From NCBI RefSeq assembly GCF_007992715.1, contig NZ_BKAU01000002.1:186001-250000 (forward strand): DNA of 64,000 nt. Reading direction: 5' to 3'. This document shows positions 27,695 to 36,014 of the stretch, in pieces. Under the pieces are notes generated by a model. The model was given only the letters and a program-made list of their open reading frames with translations. It made no database searches and had not been told where the DNA came from. The position numbers were made by a program, and so were the translations under genes. The number at the start of each line of letters is the position of its first letter. Position 1 is the stretch's first letter. This DNA comes from Chitinophaga cymbidii. Lineage in GTDB: Bacteria > Bacteroidota > Bacteroidia > Chitinophagales > Chitinophagaceae.

Positions 27695-27702
27695 TATCTT
27701 TG
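27695..27702 (+). promoter_or_regulatory. Possible -7 element just before ccmB
   Basis: TATCTTTG matches TAnnTTTG exactly and ends 5 bp before the GTG start of ccmB, so a transcript from it would be leaderless or nearly so. The -33 box is not clear. Confidence 0.4.
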
Positions 27703-27707
27703 ATCCC

Positions 27708-28373
27708 GTGAAAACGAAACCTGTTTCCCGGATATTGGCCCTCGTCAAAAAAGACCTGCTGCTGGAATGGCGCCAGCGGCATGCATTGTTCGGCATCCTG
27801 CTCTATGTGTTTTCTACCGTGTTCGTGATCAACCTGATGGTGAAAGAGCCGGAAGAAAAGATATGGAACGCCATGTTCTGGGTGGTGCAGCTTTTCGTGT
27901 GCGTGAATGCCGTTGCCAAAAGCTTCCTGCAGGAGAGCCGCGGGCGGCTGCTGTATTATTATTCGTTGGTACATCCCCGTTATTTCATCGCCGCAAAGCT
28001 GATATATAATGTATTGCTGATGATGTTCATGAGCCTGGTATCCCTGCTTTGCTGCATCCTCTTCCTCGGCAACCCCATCATTCATCCCCTGTATTTCCTC
28101 GGCATCGTGCTGCTGGGCGGCATCAGCCTGTCCCTTTTATTTACGATGCTGGCCGCCATTGCCGCGCAGGCCAGCCAGAACGCGGCGCTGATGGCTATTA
28201 TGGGCTTTCCGCTGGTGATGCCTATTCTCATGCTGCTGTCCAACATCTCCCAGGGCGCCCTGTCGCCCGTGGTACAGCCCGGCCTGCCGGGCATGTTCCT
28301 GCTGCTCGGGGGAATGGACGTGCTGGTGATCGCCCTCGCCCTCATTCTTTTTCCCTATCTCTGGAAAGAATAA
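27708..28373 (+). CDS. ccmB: Heme exporter subunit CcmB
   Basis: 221 residues from a GTG start. Integral membrane protein with about six transmembrane helices and the family opening RILALVKKDLLLEWRQRHAL. Part of the CcmABCD complex of cytochrome c maturation system I, where it works with CcmA to move or release heme chaperone intermediates at the periplasmic face. Followed by ccmC (147 bp downstream) and a CcmD-like gene, but no ccmA is found nearby. Confidence 0.9.
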   Translation: MKTKPVSRILALVKKDLLLEWRQRHALFGILLYVFSTVFVINLMVKEPEEKIWNAMFWVVQLFVCVNAVAKSFLQESRGRLLYYYSLVHPRYFIAAKLIYNVLLMMFMSLVSLLCCILFLGNPIIHPLYFLGIVLLGGISLSLLFTMLAAIAAQASQNAALMAIMGFPLVMPILMLLSNISQGALSPVVQPGLPGMFLLLGGMDVLVIALALILFPYLWKE

Positions 28374-28520
28374 GTCTATACATTTTTTAATAAAAATCGC
28401 CCCGCAGTATAGGATTTTCAAGTATCGGCGGGACTGTTGCATGAACATCAAAATCCGCAAATTCCTTTGTGGTTAACATTAAAACCTGTAGGTTTGCCAC
28501 CACATATTTCAATTAGAACA

Positions 28521-29186
28521 ATGGCTAAACATTGGTGGAAAATCCTGGCTGTAGCAATCCTGCTATATGTCATCATAGGAGGTTTCAGTGTAAAAGTGCC
28601 GTCCATCGGCAATAACCAGCAGGCTGCCCGCAGTATCTTCTTTCACCTGCCTATGTGGATGAGCATGTATACCCTCTTTACAATTTCCGTGGTCAATTCC
28701 GTATGGTATCTCGCTACTAACGATCTCCGAAGGGACATCCGCGCATCCAGCGCGGCCAGCACCGGCGTACTGTTCGGCGTGATGGGCTTCCTCACCGGCA
28801 TGTTGTGGGCTACCTACACCTGGGGCGGCACCATCGTGAACGATCCCAAGCAGATGACCACTGCCATAGCCCTCACCATTTACCTGGCCTACCTGGTGCT
28901 CCGCCTGTCCTTTACGGACCTGGACAAACGGGCGCGGGTATCTGCCATTTTCAACGTTTTTGCATTCGCCTTACTGATCCCGCTTACGTATATCATCCCG
29001 CGGATGGTGGAATCCCTGCATCCCGGCAGCGCCAGCAGCCCCGGCTTCAGCTCGCAGGACACCGCCGGCACCATCAAAATGGTGCTCTGGCCGGCTTTCA
29101 TCGGCTGGACCTTGCTCGGCATCTGGATCTATACCCTGCGGAACCGTTATAAAAGACTCGAATTAAAAAGTATCCTTCATGGCTAA
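28521..29186 (+). CDS. ccmC: Heme exporter/handling protein CcmC
   Basis: 221 residues from ATG 28521 (MAKHWWKILAVAILLYVIIG). A six-helix membrane protein of the CcmC/CcsA group with the Trp-rich heme loop MLWATYTWGGTIVNDPKQ. Hands heme to the chaperone CcmE in cytochrome c biogenesis. An in-frame upstream start at 28437 would add 28 residues that are not like the family. Its last 8 bp overlap the CcmD-like gene, so translation is probably coupled. Confidence 0.92.
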   Translation: MAKHWWKILAVAILLYVIIGGFSVKVPSIGNNQQAARSIFFHLPMWMSMYTLFTISVVNSVWYLATNDLRRDIRASSAASTGVLFGVMGFLTGMLWATYTWGGTIVNDPKQMTTAIALTIYLAYLVLRLSFTDLDKRARVSAIFNVFAFALLIPLTYIIPRMVESLHPGSASSPGFSSQDTAGTIKMVLWPAFIGWTLLGIWIYTLRNRYKRLELKSILHG

Positions 29187-29409
29187 AAGACTCGGTTATT
29201 TACTCTTCCTCTGCCTGTTCTTCACTTTTACGGCAGTATTCGGCCAGGAAGCCGCCCAGCAGAACACGGAAACCGGCCCTGTGAATGAATTTTTCCGCAG
29301 CGAAAGCAAGATCTATGTGGCAGTGGGCGTACTGACGATCATCTTTACCTGCATCGTACTTTACCTCGTCAGACTGGACCGCCGCATCAGCAAGCTGGAA
29401 AAAGAATAA
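29179..29409 (+). CDS. CcmD-like small membrane protein
   Basis: 76 residues. A signal-peptide-like or first membrane segment (YLLFLCLFFTFTAVF) is followed by one transmembrane helix at about residues 48-66 (YVAVGVLTIIFTCIVLYLVR) and a basic C-terminus (RLDRRISKLEKE), the CcmD pattern. CcmD helps release heme-loaded CcmE. It overlaps ccmC by 8 bp, which supports the role more than sequence does. Confidence 0.8.
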   Translation: MAKRLGYLLFLCLFFTFTAVFGQEAAQQNTETGPVNEFFRSESKIYVAVGVLTIIFTCIVLYLVRLDRRISKLEKE

Positions 29410-29477
29410 CATAGCGCAGCAGCCATTTATACCAACCTCGCTTACACACCAAAACAATATACATTAAACCGTTTTTT

Positions 29478-30914
29478 ATGGCTAAAGCTAAACCGCTGGC
29501 GCAAGAACAACATTATAACTTCTTCCACAGTGTGGAACAGAGTTTCGACAAAGCAGCCGCATTCACCAAGTGGGAAAAAGGGGTATTGGAGCAGATCAAA
29601 GCCTGTAACGCCGTATACCGTATCAAATTCCCCGTGCGGGTAGGGGAAACGATCGAAGTGATCGAAGCCTACCGCGTGCAGCATTCGCATCACAAGCTGC
29701 CCTGTAAAGGCGGTATCCGTTTTTCCGATGAAGTGAACCAGGACGAGGTGATGGCCCTCGCCGCGCTGATGACCTACAAATGCGCCATCGTAAACGTTCC
29801 CTTCGGCGGCGCCAAGGGAGGCATCCGCATCAATCCCCGCAACTATACCCCCTTCCAGTTACAGGCCATCACCCGCCGCTATACGGCCGAACTGGTGAAA
29901 AAGAACTTTATCGGTCCCGGCATCGACGTGCCCGCGCCGGACTACGGCACCGGCGAACGTGAAATGAGCTGGATACTCGATACGTACATGAGCCTTCGTC
30001 CCGGTGAAGTGGACGGCCTCGGTTGCGTGACCGGCAAGCCCATCAACCAGGGCGGGGTGCGCGGCCGCAAGGAAGCCACCGGCCTCGGCGTATTTTACGG
30101 CCTCCGCGAGCTGTGCAATGTGAAGGAAGACATGAAGCGCCTGGGCCTGGAACCCGGACTGGAAGGCAAGACCGTCATTGTGCAGGGCATGGGTAACGTG
30201 GGTTACCACGCCGCGAAATATTTCCATGAAGCAGGCGCCAAAGTGATCTGCCTCATTGAATTCGACGGCGCCATCTACAACCCCAAAGGCATGGACCCCG
30301 ACGCCGTGCTGAAGCATCGCAACGAAACCGGCTCCATCGTGGGTTTCCCCGGCGCCAAAAATCTCAAAAAGAACACCGACGGCCTCGAACTGGAATGCGA
30401 TATCCTCGTTCCGGCCGCCCTCGAAAACGTGATCGACGGCGAGAACGCACCAAGAGTGAAAGCAAAGATCATCGGCGAAGCCGCCAACGGCCCCTTAACG
30501 CCGGAAGCGGACGAGATACTGGCGAAGAAAGGCGTGATCGTGGTGCCGGACATGTTCCTCAACGCGGGCGGCGTGACCGTTTCCTACTTCGAATGGCTGA
30601 AGAACCTCAGCCACGTGCGCTACGGCCGCCTCGGCAAACGCTTCGACGAGAATATGAACATCCACATCCTCGGCCAGATCGAAGAGCTGACCGGCAAGAA
30701 AGTATCCGAAAAGGAAAGGAAATTCATCGCACACGGTGCGGACGAAGTGGACCTGGTATATTCCGGCCTGGAAGAAACCATGTACACCGCGCTGCACGAA
30801 GTGCGCGAGAAATTCCTCGAACATAAAAAGATCAAAGACATGCGCACCGCCGCTTACGTATGCGCGATCGACAAGGTAGGCGCGGCGTACGACCAGCTGG
30901 GTATTTTCCCCTGA
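29478..30914 (+). CDS. Glu/Leu/Phe/Val dehydrogenase (glutamate dehydrogenase)
   Basis: 478 residues. Interconverts glutamate and 2-oxoglutarate with NAD(P). The N-terminal domain has KGGIRFSDEVNQDEVMALAA and the active-site segment FGGAKGGI (Lys113); the Rossmann domain starts GMGNVGYHAAKYFHEAG at about residue 238. It closes the ccm region 68 bp after the CcmD-like gene and is followed by a strong terminator. The family includes other amino acid dehydrogenases, but the sequence is nearest to the glutamate type. Confidence 0.92.
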   Translation: MAKAKPLAQEQHYNFFHSVEQSFDKAAAFTKWEKGVLEQIKACNAVYRIKFPVRVGETIEVIEAYRVQHSHHKLPCKGGIRFSDEVNQDEVMALAALMTYKCAIVNVPFGGAKGGIRINPRNYTPFQLQAITRRYTAELVKKNFIGPGIDVPAPDYGTGEREMSWILDTYMSLRPGEVDGLGCVTGKPINQGGVRGRKEATGLGVFYGLRELCNVKEDMKRLGLEPGLEGKTVIVQGMGNVGYHAAKYFHEAGAKVICLIEFDGAIYNPKGMDPDAVLKHRNETGSIVGFPGAKNLKKNTDGLELECDILVPAALENVIDGENAPRVKAKIIGEAANGPLTPEADEILAKKGVIVVPDMFLNAGGVTVSYFEWLKNLSHVRYGRLGKRFDENMNIHILGQIEELTGKKVSEKERKFIAHGADEVDLVYSGLEETMYTALHEVREKFLEHKKIKDMRTAAYVCAIDKVGAAYDQLGIFP

Positions 30915-30933
30915 TCGTCAGATATTTCCACTG

Positions 30934-30962
30934 AAAAGGCCGGTAGCTGTACCGGCCTTTTT
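30934..30962 (+). terminator. Intrinsic terminator after the glutamate dehydrogenase gene
   Basis: A perfect 12-bp stem AAAAGGCCGGTA (30934-30945) / TACCGGCCTTTT (30950-30961) with a GCTG loop and a T-run. Confidence 0.9.
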
Positions 30963-30971
30963 AGTTGTGCA

Positions 30972-31059
30972 CCCCCTGTATCTATGGGTATGCCATGGAT
31001 ATGCTATGGATCATCCATGGATAATCTATGGATGATCCCCGGGTTGGCCCCGGGTGATC
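30972..31059. repeat. Tandem repeat with an exact 11-bp period, seven to eight units
   Basis: From 30983 the sequence divides into 11-bp units: TATGGGTATGC, CATGGATATGC, TATGGATCATC, CATGGATAATC, TATGGATGATC, CCCGGGTTGGC, CCCGGGTGATC. A more diverged unit (CCCCCTGTATC) may precede them at 30972. Units 3 and 5 also form an 11-bp inverted repeat (31008-31018 with 31028-31038). The array overlaps the stop codon of the minus-strand nuclease-domain gene. An 11-bp period is about one DNA helical turn, so all copies face the same side. Confidence 0.8.
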
Positions 31060-31543
31060 ACCGTTCTATCGTCGGTTCAAAATTATCCGGCTCCTGCACA
31101 TCCGGATATCCCGGCAGGGAAGGAACAAACTCCCATTTCCCCTCCATCGTATTCATTTTGCAGCACCAGGTATGGCTGCCGTTGGTGATCACCAGGTAAG
31201 GCACCGGCAACGCAATGTGGTACCGCACGATCTGCTCCAGTACCAGGTTGTTCAGCGGCACGCCCATCTCCTTGCACTCCACGATCATCCAGGGCTCCGC
31301 TTCGCGGGTATATACCACAATGTCGCAACGCTTGCGCAACTCGCCAAGCTGCATTTCCTTCTCGATGCTCATCAACGCGCGCGGGTAATCCATCTCCTTC
31401 ACGAGGTAATTCAGGAAGTTCTGTCGCACCCATTCCTCCGGCGTCAGCACAACATATTTTTTGCGGAAAGGATCGAAGATCAGTTCCTGTCCATTCGTGG
31501 ACGTGATCTTGAAGTCAGGCGGCGGAAACTGGATGTGGATCAT
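31058..31543 (-). CDS. Orphan type I restriction HsdR N-terminal-like nuclease domain protein
   Basis: 161 residues, one domain only. It matches the N-terminal domain of type I restriction subunits (HSDR_N_2-like): FDPFRKKYVVLTPEEWVRQN at residues 24-43, then the PD-(D/E)XK core with Asp74 in KRCDIVVYT and Glu89-x-Lys91 in MIVECKEMG, and PYLVITNGSHTWCCKM near the C-terminus. The catalytic triad looks intact, but there is no helicase motor, no methylase and no specificity subunit nearby. Such stand-alone copies are common in Bacteroidota and their role is unknown. Its 3' end runs into the 11-bp tandem repeat. Confidence 0.87.
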   Translation of the reverse strand: MIHIQFPPPDFKITSTNGQELIFDPFRKKYVVLTPEEWVRQNFLNYLVKEMDYPRALMSIEKEMQLGELRKRCDIVVYTREAEPWMIVECKEMGVPLNNLVLEQIVRYHIALPVPYLVITNGSHTWCCKMNTMEGKWEFVPSLPGYPDVQEPDNFEPTIER

Positions 31544-31642
31544 GCTGTAAAGCTAGGGTGTTTCATGAAAAAACGTTACATTCACTCATATTGACGGATA
31601 GACTGCAAAGTACATGCCGTCCATAAAAAGACAGATGTACGG

Positions 31643-32413
31643 ATGAAAACAAAAGAAGACATAGTAGCGAACTGGCTTCCGCGGTACACAGGCGAGAAGC
31701 TGGAGAATTTCGGCTCCCACATCCTCCTCACCAACTTTTCCAATTATGTGAACATGTTCGCGCAGCAGAACGACGCCACGATCGTGGGCATGGACAGGCC
31801 CATGCAATGCTGCACCGCCGGAGATATCACCATCATCAATTTCGGGATGGGAAGTCCCGGCGCGGCCACCGTGATGGACCTGCTCAGCGCCATCATGCCC
31901 AAAGCCGTGTTGTTCCTCGGCAAATGCGGGGGACTGAAAAAGAAGAACAGCATTGGCGACCTGATATTGCCCATTGCCGCCATCCGTGGCGAAGGTACGT
32001 CTAACGACTACTTCCCGCCGGAGGTGCCGGCGCTCCCCGCGTTCGCCCTGCAAAAGGCCATCTCCACCACCATCCGCGAATATGGTTGCGATTACTGGAC
32101 CGGCACCTGCTACAGTACCAACCGCCGCGTATGGGAACACGATTCCGATTTCAAAAAATATCTGGAGCTTATCCGGGTCATGGCGATCGATATGGAAACC
32201 GCCACCATCTTTTCCGTAGGCTTTTATAACAAGATCCCCACCGGCGCGCTGCTGCTCGTATCCGACCAGCCCATGGTGCCCGAAGGCGTGAAAACCGAGG
32301 AAAGCGATAAAAAGGTAACAAAAGAATATGTGGAGCGCCACCTGAAGATCGGGGTGGACTCCCTGCAGAACCTCATCCATAATCACCAGACCGTTAAACA
32401 TCTTCTCTTTTGA
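31643..32413 (+). CDS. amn: AMP nucleosidase
   Basis: 256 residues. Splits AMP into adenine and ribose 5-phosphate, one route for controlling the adenylate pool. The short form seen here lacks the long regulatory N-terminus of the enterobacterial enzyme. The nucleoside phosphorylase fold is shown by FGMGSPGAATVMDLL, VLFLGKCGGLKKKNSIGDL and the substrate loop MAIDMETATIFSVGF. Its stop overlaps the TTG start of the next gene. No signal peptide. Confidence 0.88.
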   Translation: MKTKEDIVANWLPRYTGEKLENFGSHILLTNFSNYVNMFAQQNDATIVGMDRPMQCCTAGDITIINFGMGSPGAATVMDLLSAIMPKAVLFLGKCGGLKKKNSIGDLILPIAAIRGEGTSNDYFPPEVPALPAFALQKAISTTIREYGCDYWTGTCYSTNRRVWEHDSDFKKYLELIRVMAIDMETATIFSVGFYNKIPTGALLLVSDQPMVPEGVKTEESDKKVTKEYVERHLKIGVDSLQNLIHNHQTVKHLLF

Positions 32414-34131
32414 GTTCCGCTCCGCTTGTATCCATCCGGCAACTGAAAGTCACTTTCCAGATGGAAGGAGAGACCGTTACGGCCGTCAATGGTATTTCGC
32501 TGGACATCCGGCCGGGGGAAGTGCTGGGCATCGTTGGGGAGTCCGGTTCCGGCAAATCGGTAACGGCCATGAGCCTGATGCGGCTGATACAGGCGCCCGG
32601 CACTATTGCCGGCGGCAGCATCCTGTACCAGCCTCCCGGCCAGCCGGCCACCGACCTGGCAAAGGCCATGCCGGCGCAAATGCGCGCTTACCGCGGCAGC
32701 GAGATCGCCATGATCTTCCAGGAACCGATGACCTCGCTCAACCCCCTCCACACCTGCGGCAACCAGGTGGCCGAAGCCATCCGCCTGCATAAAAAAGTAA
32801 CGCGGCGGCAGGCAAAAAAACAAACCATCGCCCTCTTTGAACGGGTGCGTATCCCGCATCCCGAACGGACTTTTGATAAATACCCCCATGAGCTTTCCGG
32901 CGGGCAGAAACAAAGAGTGATGATCGCTATGGCCATCAGCTGCGGCCCCCGCCTGCTCATTGCGGACGAACCCACCACCGCGCTCGACGTAACCGTGCAG
33001 AAGACCATCCTGGAGCTGCTGCTGGAACTGCAGCGCGAAATGGGGATGAGTGTGGTGTTCATTACCCACGATCTGGGCGTAATGGCGGAGATCGCTACCC
33101 GTGTAGCCGTGATGTATAAAGGCAGTATTGTGGAGGAAGGCCCGGTGCAGCAGATATTCAACAACCCCCGTCATCCTTATACCCGCGGCCTGCTGGCCTG
33201 CCGCCCGCCGCTGGAAAAGCGCCTGCGCCGCCTGCCGGTGGTCAGCGACTTTATGGATACGGACACGGGCGTAGCCGAATTCGTCAACTCCCTGGAACTA
33301 CCGGAAACGGATATACTGGCAAGGGAAGCCGCGCTCGCAGAGCGGCCGCCACTGCTGAAAGTGGAAGGGCTCAGCACCTGGTTCCCGCTGCGGCGCAACC
33401 TCGTAGGGAAAGTACAGGAATGGGCAAAGGCGGTGGATGATGTCAGCTTTGAAGTGCGGGAAGGGGAAACATTGGGACTGGTGGGGGAGTCCGGTTGCGG
33501 AAAGACCACGCTCAGCCGCACCCTGCTGCGGCTCATAGAACCTACCGGCGGGCGTATCTGGTACAAGGGGAAAGATCTCCGGAGCCTGTCGCCCGCGGAG
33601 ATGCGGGAGATGCGCAGGCATATCCAGCTGATCTTCCAGGACCCGTATTCATCGCTCAATCCCCGGCTGACGGCGGGACAGGCCATCCTGGAACCGATGC
33701 GGGTGCATGGGCTCTACGGCGGCGACGCACAGCGGAAAGCAAAGGTCATGGAACTGCTGGAAAAGGTGAACCTCCTGCCGGAGCACTATCACCGTTACCC
33801 CCACGAGTTTTCCGGCGGGCAACGGCAGCGGATCGTGATCGCGCGCGCCCTGGCCGTAAACCCCGAGTTCATTATCTGCGACGAATCCGTGTCCGCCCTG
33901 GACGTGAGCGTACAGGCGCAGGTGCTGAACCTGCTGGTACAGCTGCAGCAGGAGTTCAATTTCACCTATATTTTCATCTCGCACAACCTGTCCGTCGTGC
34001 ATTTTATGAGCGACCGCATGATGGTCATGAACAAGGGGAAGATCGAGGAGATCGGTGTGGCACGAAAAGTGTACCATCACCCTGCATCCGGGTACACGCG
34101 GCAGCTAATTGCCGCAATTCCAGGCCGTTAG
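32410..34131 (+). CDS. Fused peptide/nickel-type ABC ATPase (DppD-DppF like)
   Basis: 573 residues in one chain carrying two ABC ATPase domains, like YejF or GsiA. Domain 1: Walker A GESGSGKS at residues 43-50, signature LSGGQKQRVMIAMAIS, Walker B LLIADEPTTALDV. Domain 2: Walker A GESGCGKTT near residue 359, signature FSGGQRQRIVIARAL, Walker B FIICDESVSALDV. Each ends in the oligopeptide C-terminal extension (NNPRHPYTRGLLACRPPL and HHPASGYTRQLIAAIPG). It would power import of peptides or similar, but no permease or binding protein is near. The TTG start at 32410 overlaps the previous gene's stop, implying translational coupling. Confidence 0.9.
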   Translation: MSSAPLVSIRQLKVTFQMEGETVTAVNGISLDIRPGEVLGIVGESGSGKSVTAMSLMRLIQAPGTIAGGSILYQPPGQPATDLAKAMPAQMRAYRGSEIAMIFQEPMTSLNPLHTCGNQVAEAIRLHKKVTRRQAKKQTIALFERVRIPHPERTFDKYPHELSGGQKQRVMIAMAISCGPRLLIADEPTTALDVTVQKTILELLLELQREMGMSVVFITHDLGVMAEIATRVAVMYKGSIVEEGPVQQIFNNPRHPYTRGLLACRPPLEKRLRRLPVVSDFMDTDTGVAEFVNSLELPETDILAREAALAERPPLLKVEGLSTWFPLRRNLVGKVQEWAKAVDDVSFEVREGETLGLVGESGCGKTTLSRTLLRLIEPTGGRIWYKGKDLRSLSPAEMREMRRHIQLIFQDPYSSLNPRLTAGQAILEPMRVHGLYGGDAQRKAKVMELLEKVNLLPEHYHRYPHEFSGGQRQRIVIARALAVNPEFIICDESVSALDVSVQAQVLNLLVQLQQEFNFTYIFISHNLSVVHFMSDRMMVMNKGKIEEIGVARKVYHHPASGYTRQLIAAIPGR

Positions 34132-34138
34132 GGTATTT

Positions 34139-34170
34139 TTTGACGGAATACTTTATATTCCGTACCTTCG
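34139..34170 (+). promoter_or_regulatory. Likely queA promoter
   Basis: TTTG at 34139-34142 and TACCTTCG at 34163-34170, 20 bp apart, are good matches to the Bacteroidota -33 (TTTG) and -7 (TAnnTTTG) boxes. The ATG is 29 bp downstream. Confidence 0.6.
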
Positions 34171-34198
34171 CAGCCTTTAAATTCATTCATACCGTAAT

Positions 34199-35248
34199 AT
34201 GAAATTATCACAATTCAAGTTCGATCTCCCGTTAAATCTGATCGCACAGCATCCTTCAAAGACAAGAGACGAGAGCCGCCTGATGGTCGTTAACCGCACT
34301 ACCGGCAAAATTGAGCACAAAGTTTTCAAAGACATCCTCGGATACTTTAACGACAAAGATGTAATGATCGTGAACAACACCAAGGTGTTCCCGGCAAGAC
34401 TCTATGGCCGTAAAGAAAAAACAGGTGCAAAAATTGAAGTGTTCCTGCTCCGTGAACTCAACAAGCAGAATCGTCTTTGGGACGTGATCGTGGACCCGGC
34501 CCGCAAGATCAGGGTAGGTAACAAGCTTTATTTTGGCGATGACGAAAGCCTGGTGGCGGAAGTGATCGACAATACCACCTCCCGCGGCCGTACCATCCGC
34601 TTCCTGTTCGAAGGGAACGACGAGGAGTTCAAAGCCGTGCTGGACAGCCTGGGTGAAACACCCCTGCCCAAATATATCAAGCGGAAGCCTGAGGATGAGG
34701 ACAAAGAGCGTTACCAGACCGTTTATGCCAAGTTTGAAGGCGCCGTAGCCGCTCCCACAGCCGGCCTGCACTTCAGCCGTGAGCTGATCAAGCGCCTGGA
34801 GATCAAAGGCGTGAAGTTCGCTGAAGTGACCCTTCACACCGGTCTCGGTACTTTCCGCCCCATTGAAGTGGAAGACCTCAGCAAACACAAGATGGACGCC
34901 GAGTATTTCCATATCGATGAGTATGCGGTGAAGATCGTGAACAAGGCAAAAGAAGATAACCGCAAGATCTGCGCGATCGGCACTACGTCTGTACGCGCTA
35001 TTGAATCTTCCGTAACAGCCCAGAATCACCTGAAAGCGGCCGAAGGCTGGACGAACACCTTCATCCATCCTCCGTACGACTTTTCCATTCCGAACGCCCT
35101 GGTGACCAACTTCCACCTGCCCAAGACCAGCCTCCTGATCATGGTATGCGCGTTCGCCGGATATGATCTGATCATGGAAGCCTATCAGCAGGCTATCAAG
35201 GAGAAATACCGTTTCTTCAGCTATGGCGATGCCATGCTGATCATCTGA
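34199..35248 (+). CDS. queA: tRNA preQ1(34) S-adenosylmethionine ribosyltransferase-isomerase
   Basis: 349 residues. Adds the ribosyl part of SAM to preQ1 at the wobble base of tRNA on the way to queuosine. Recognised by the opening [20 protein letters not shown], the segment [26 protein letters not shown], and the C-terminal [28 protein letters not shown]. The start at 34199 is preceded by a good promoter. A hairpin terminator follows. Confidence 0.95.
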   Translation: MKLSQFKFDLPLNLIAQHPSKTRDESRLMVVNRTTGKIEHKVFKDILGYFNDKDVMIVNNTKVFPARLYGRKEKTGAKIEVFLLRELNKQNRLWDVIVDPARKIRVGNKLYFGDDESLVAEVIDNTTSRGRTIRFLFEGNDEEFKAVLDSLGETPLPKYIKRKPEDEDKERYQTVYAKFEGAVAAPTAGLHFSRELIKRLEIKGVKFAEVTLHTGLGTFRPIEVEDLSKHKMDAEYFHIDEYAVKIVNKAKEDNRKICAIGTTSVRAIESSVTAQNHLKAAEGWTNTFIHPPYDFSIPNALVTNFHLPKTSLLIMVCAFAGYDLIMEAYQQAIKEKYRFFSYGDAMLII

Positions 35249-35268
35249 TAACAGATTTTCAATGAAGG

Positions 35269-35319
35269 ATTACGAATTATGAATGAATGTTTGTTCATTT
35301 GTAATTCGTAATTTTTTTT
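35269..35319 (+). terminator. Terminator after queA
   Basis: ATTACGAATTATGAATGAA (35269-35287) pairs with TTCATTTGTAATTCGTAAT (35294-35312), with two weak positions, followed by a long T-run ending at 35319. The next gene starts 12 bp later. Confidence 0.75.
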
Positions 35320-35330
35320 AGACGAATGAT

Positions 35331-36014
35331 ATGCCTTCACCCGCAAAAGTAGCCGTTATCGTTGCCGGCGGTTCCGGATCAAGAATGGGCAGCACCGTGC
35401 CCAAGCAGTTCCTGGAGCTGAATGGCAAGCCTGTGCTGTATCATACCATACATGCTTTTATGCAGGCTTATGAGGATGTGCGTATTGTGCTGGTAGTGCC
35501 GCCCGCGCACCGCGGGAGTATCGGCACAGTGCTCGCCGCCTTCGACCGGCCGCCTTCCGTTACATTGGTGGATGGTGGTGAAACGCGCTTCCACTCCGTG
35601 AAGAACGGCTTGCAGACCATACAGCAGGACGCCGTGGTGTTCGTGCATGACGGTGTGCGGCCGCTGGTAAGCCCCGCGTTGATCCGTGCCTGTTATGAGC
35701 AGGCATTGGCGAAAGGAAGCGCCATCCCCGCAATTGCATTGAAAGACAGTATCCGGGAAGTGGATGGGGAGGGGAATATGGCGGCGGACAGAACGCGGTT
35801 CCGTATCATTCAAACGCCGCAGACCTTTTTGTCGGGCATCCTGGTACCGGCGTTCGACCAGCCTTACGATCCGCTATTTACCGATGAGGCCACCGTGGTG
35901 GAGCGCTTCGGCCACACAGTGCACCTGGTGGAAGGAGAGGAGCAGAACATCAAGATCACCAAACCCCAGGACCTGGTGATTGCCGCCGCCTTTCTGCAAA
36001 ACGGGTTACTCTGA
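35331..36014 (+). CDS. ispD: 2-C-methyl-D-erythritol 4-phosphate cytidylyltransferase
   Basis: 227 residues. Third step of the non-mevalonate isoprenoid pathway. The nucleotide-binding loop AGGSGSRMG is at residues 12-20, PKQFLELNGKPVLYHT follows, and VFVHDGVRPLV with RFRIIQTPQTF are active-site segments. The final 9 bp overlap the convergent oxidoreductase gene. Confidence 0.95.
   Translation: MPSPAKVAVIVAGGSGSRMGSTVPKQFLELNGKPVLYHTIHAFMQAYEDVRIVLVVPPAHRGSIGTVLAAFDRPPSVTLVDGGETRFHSVKNGLQTIQQDAVVFVHDGVRPLVSPALIRACYEQALAKGSAIPAIALKDSIREVDGEGNMAADRTRFRIIQTPQTFLSGILVPAFDQPYDPLFTDEATVVERFGHTVHLVEGEEQNIKITKPQDLVIAAAFLQNGLL

Noticed and set aside
27660..28085. An upstream extension of the biotin carboxylase frame adding about 142 codons
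   Set aside because: The extra region overlaps ccmB on the other strand, and the family N-terminus begins exactly at the ATG at 27659.
28437..28520. Longer ccmC with 28 extra N-terminal residues
   Set aside because: The added residues do not resemble CcmC, while the ATG at 28521 gives a standard membrane start.
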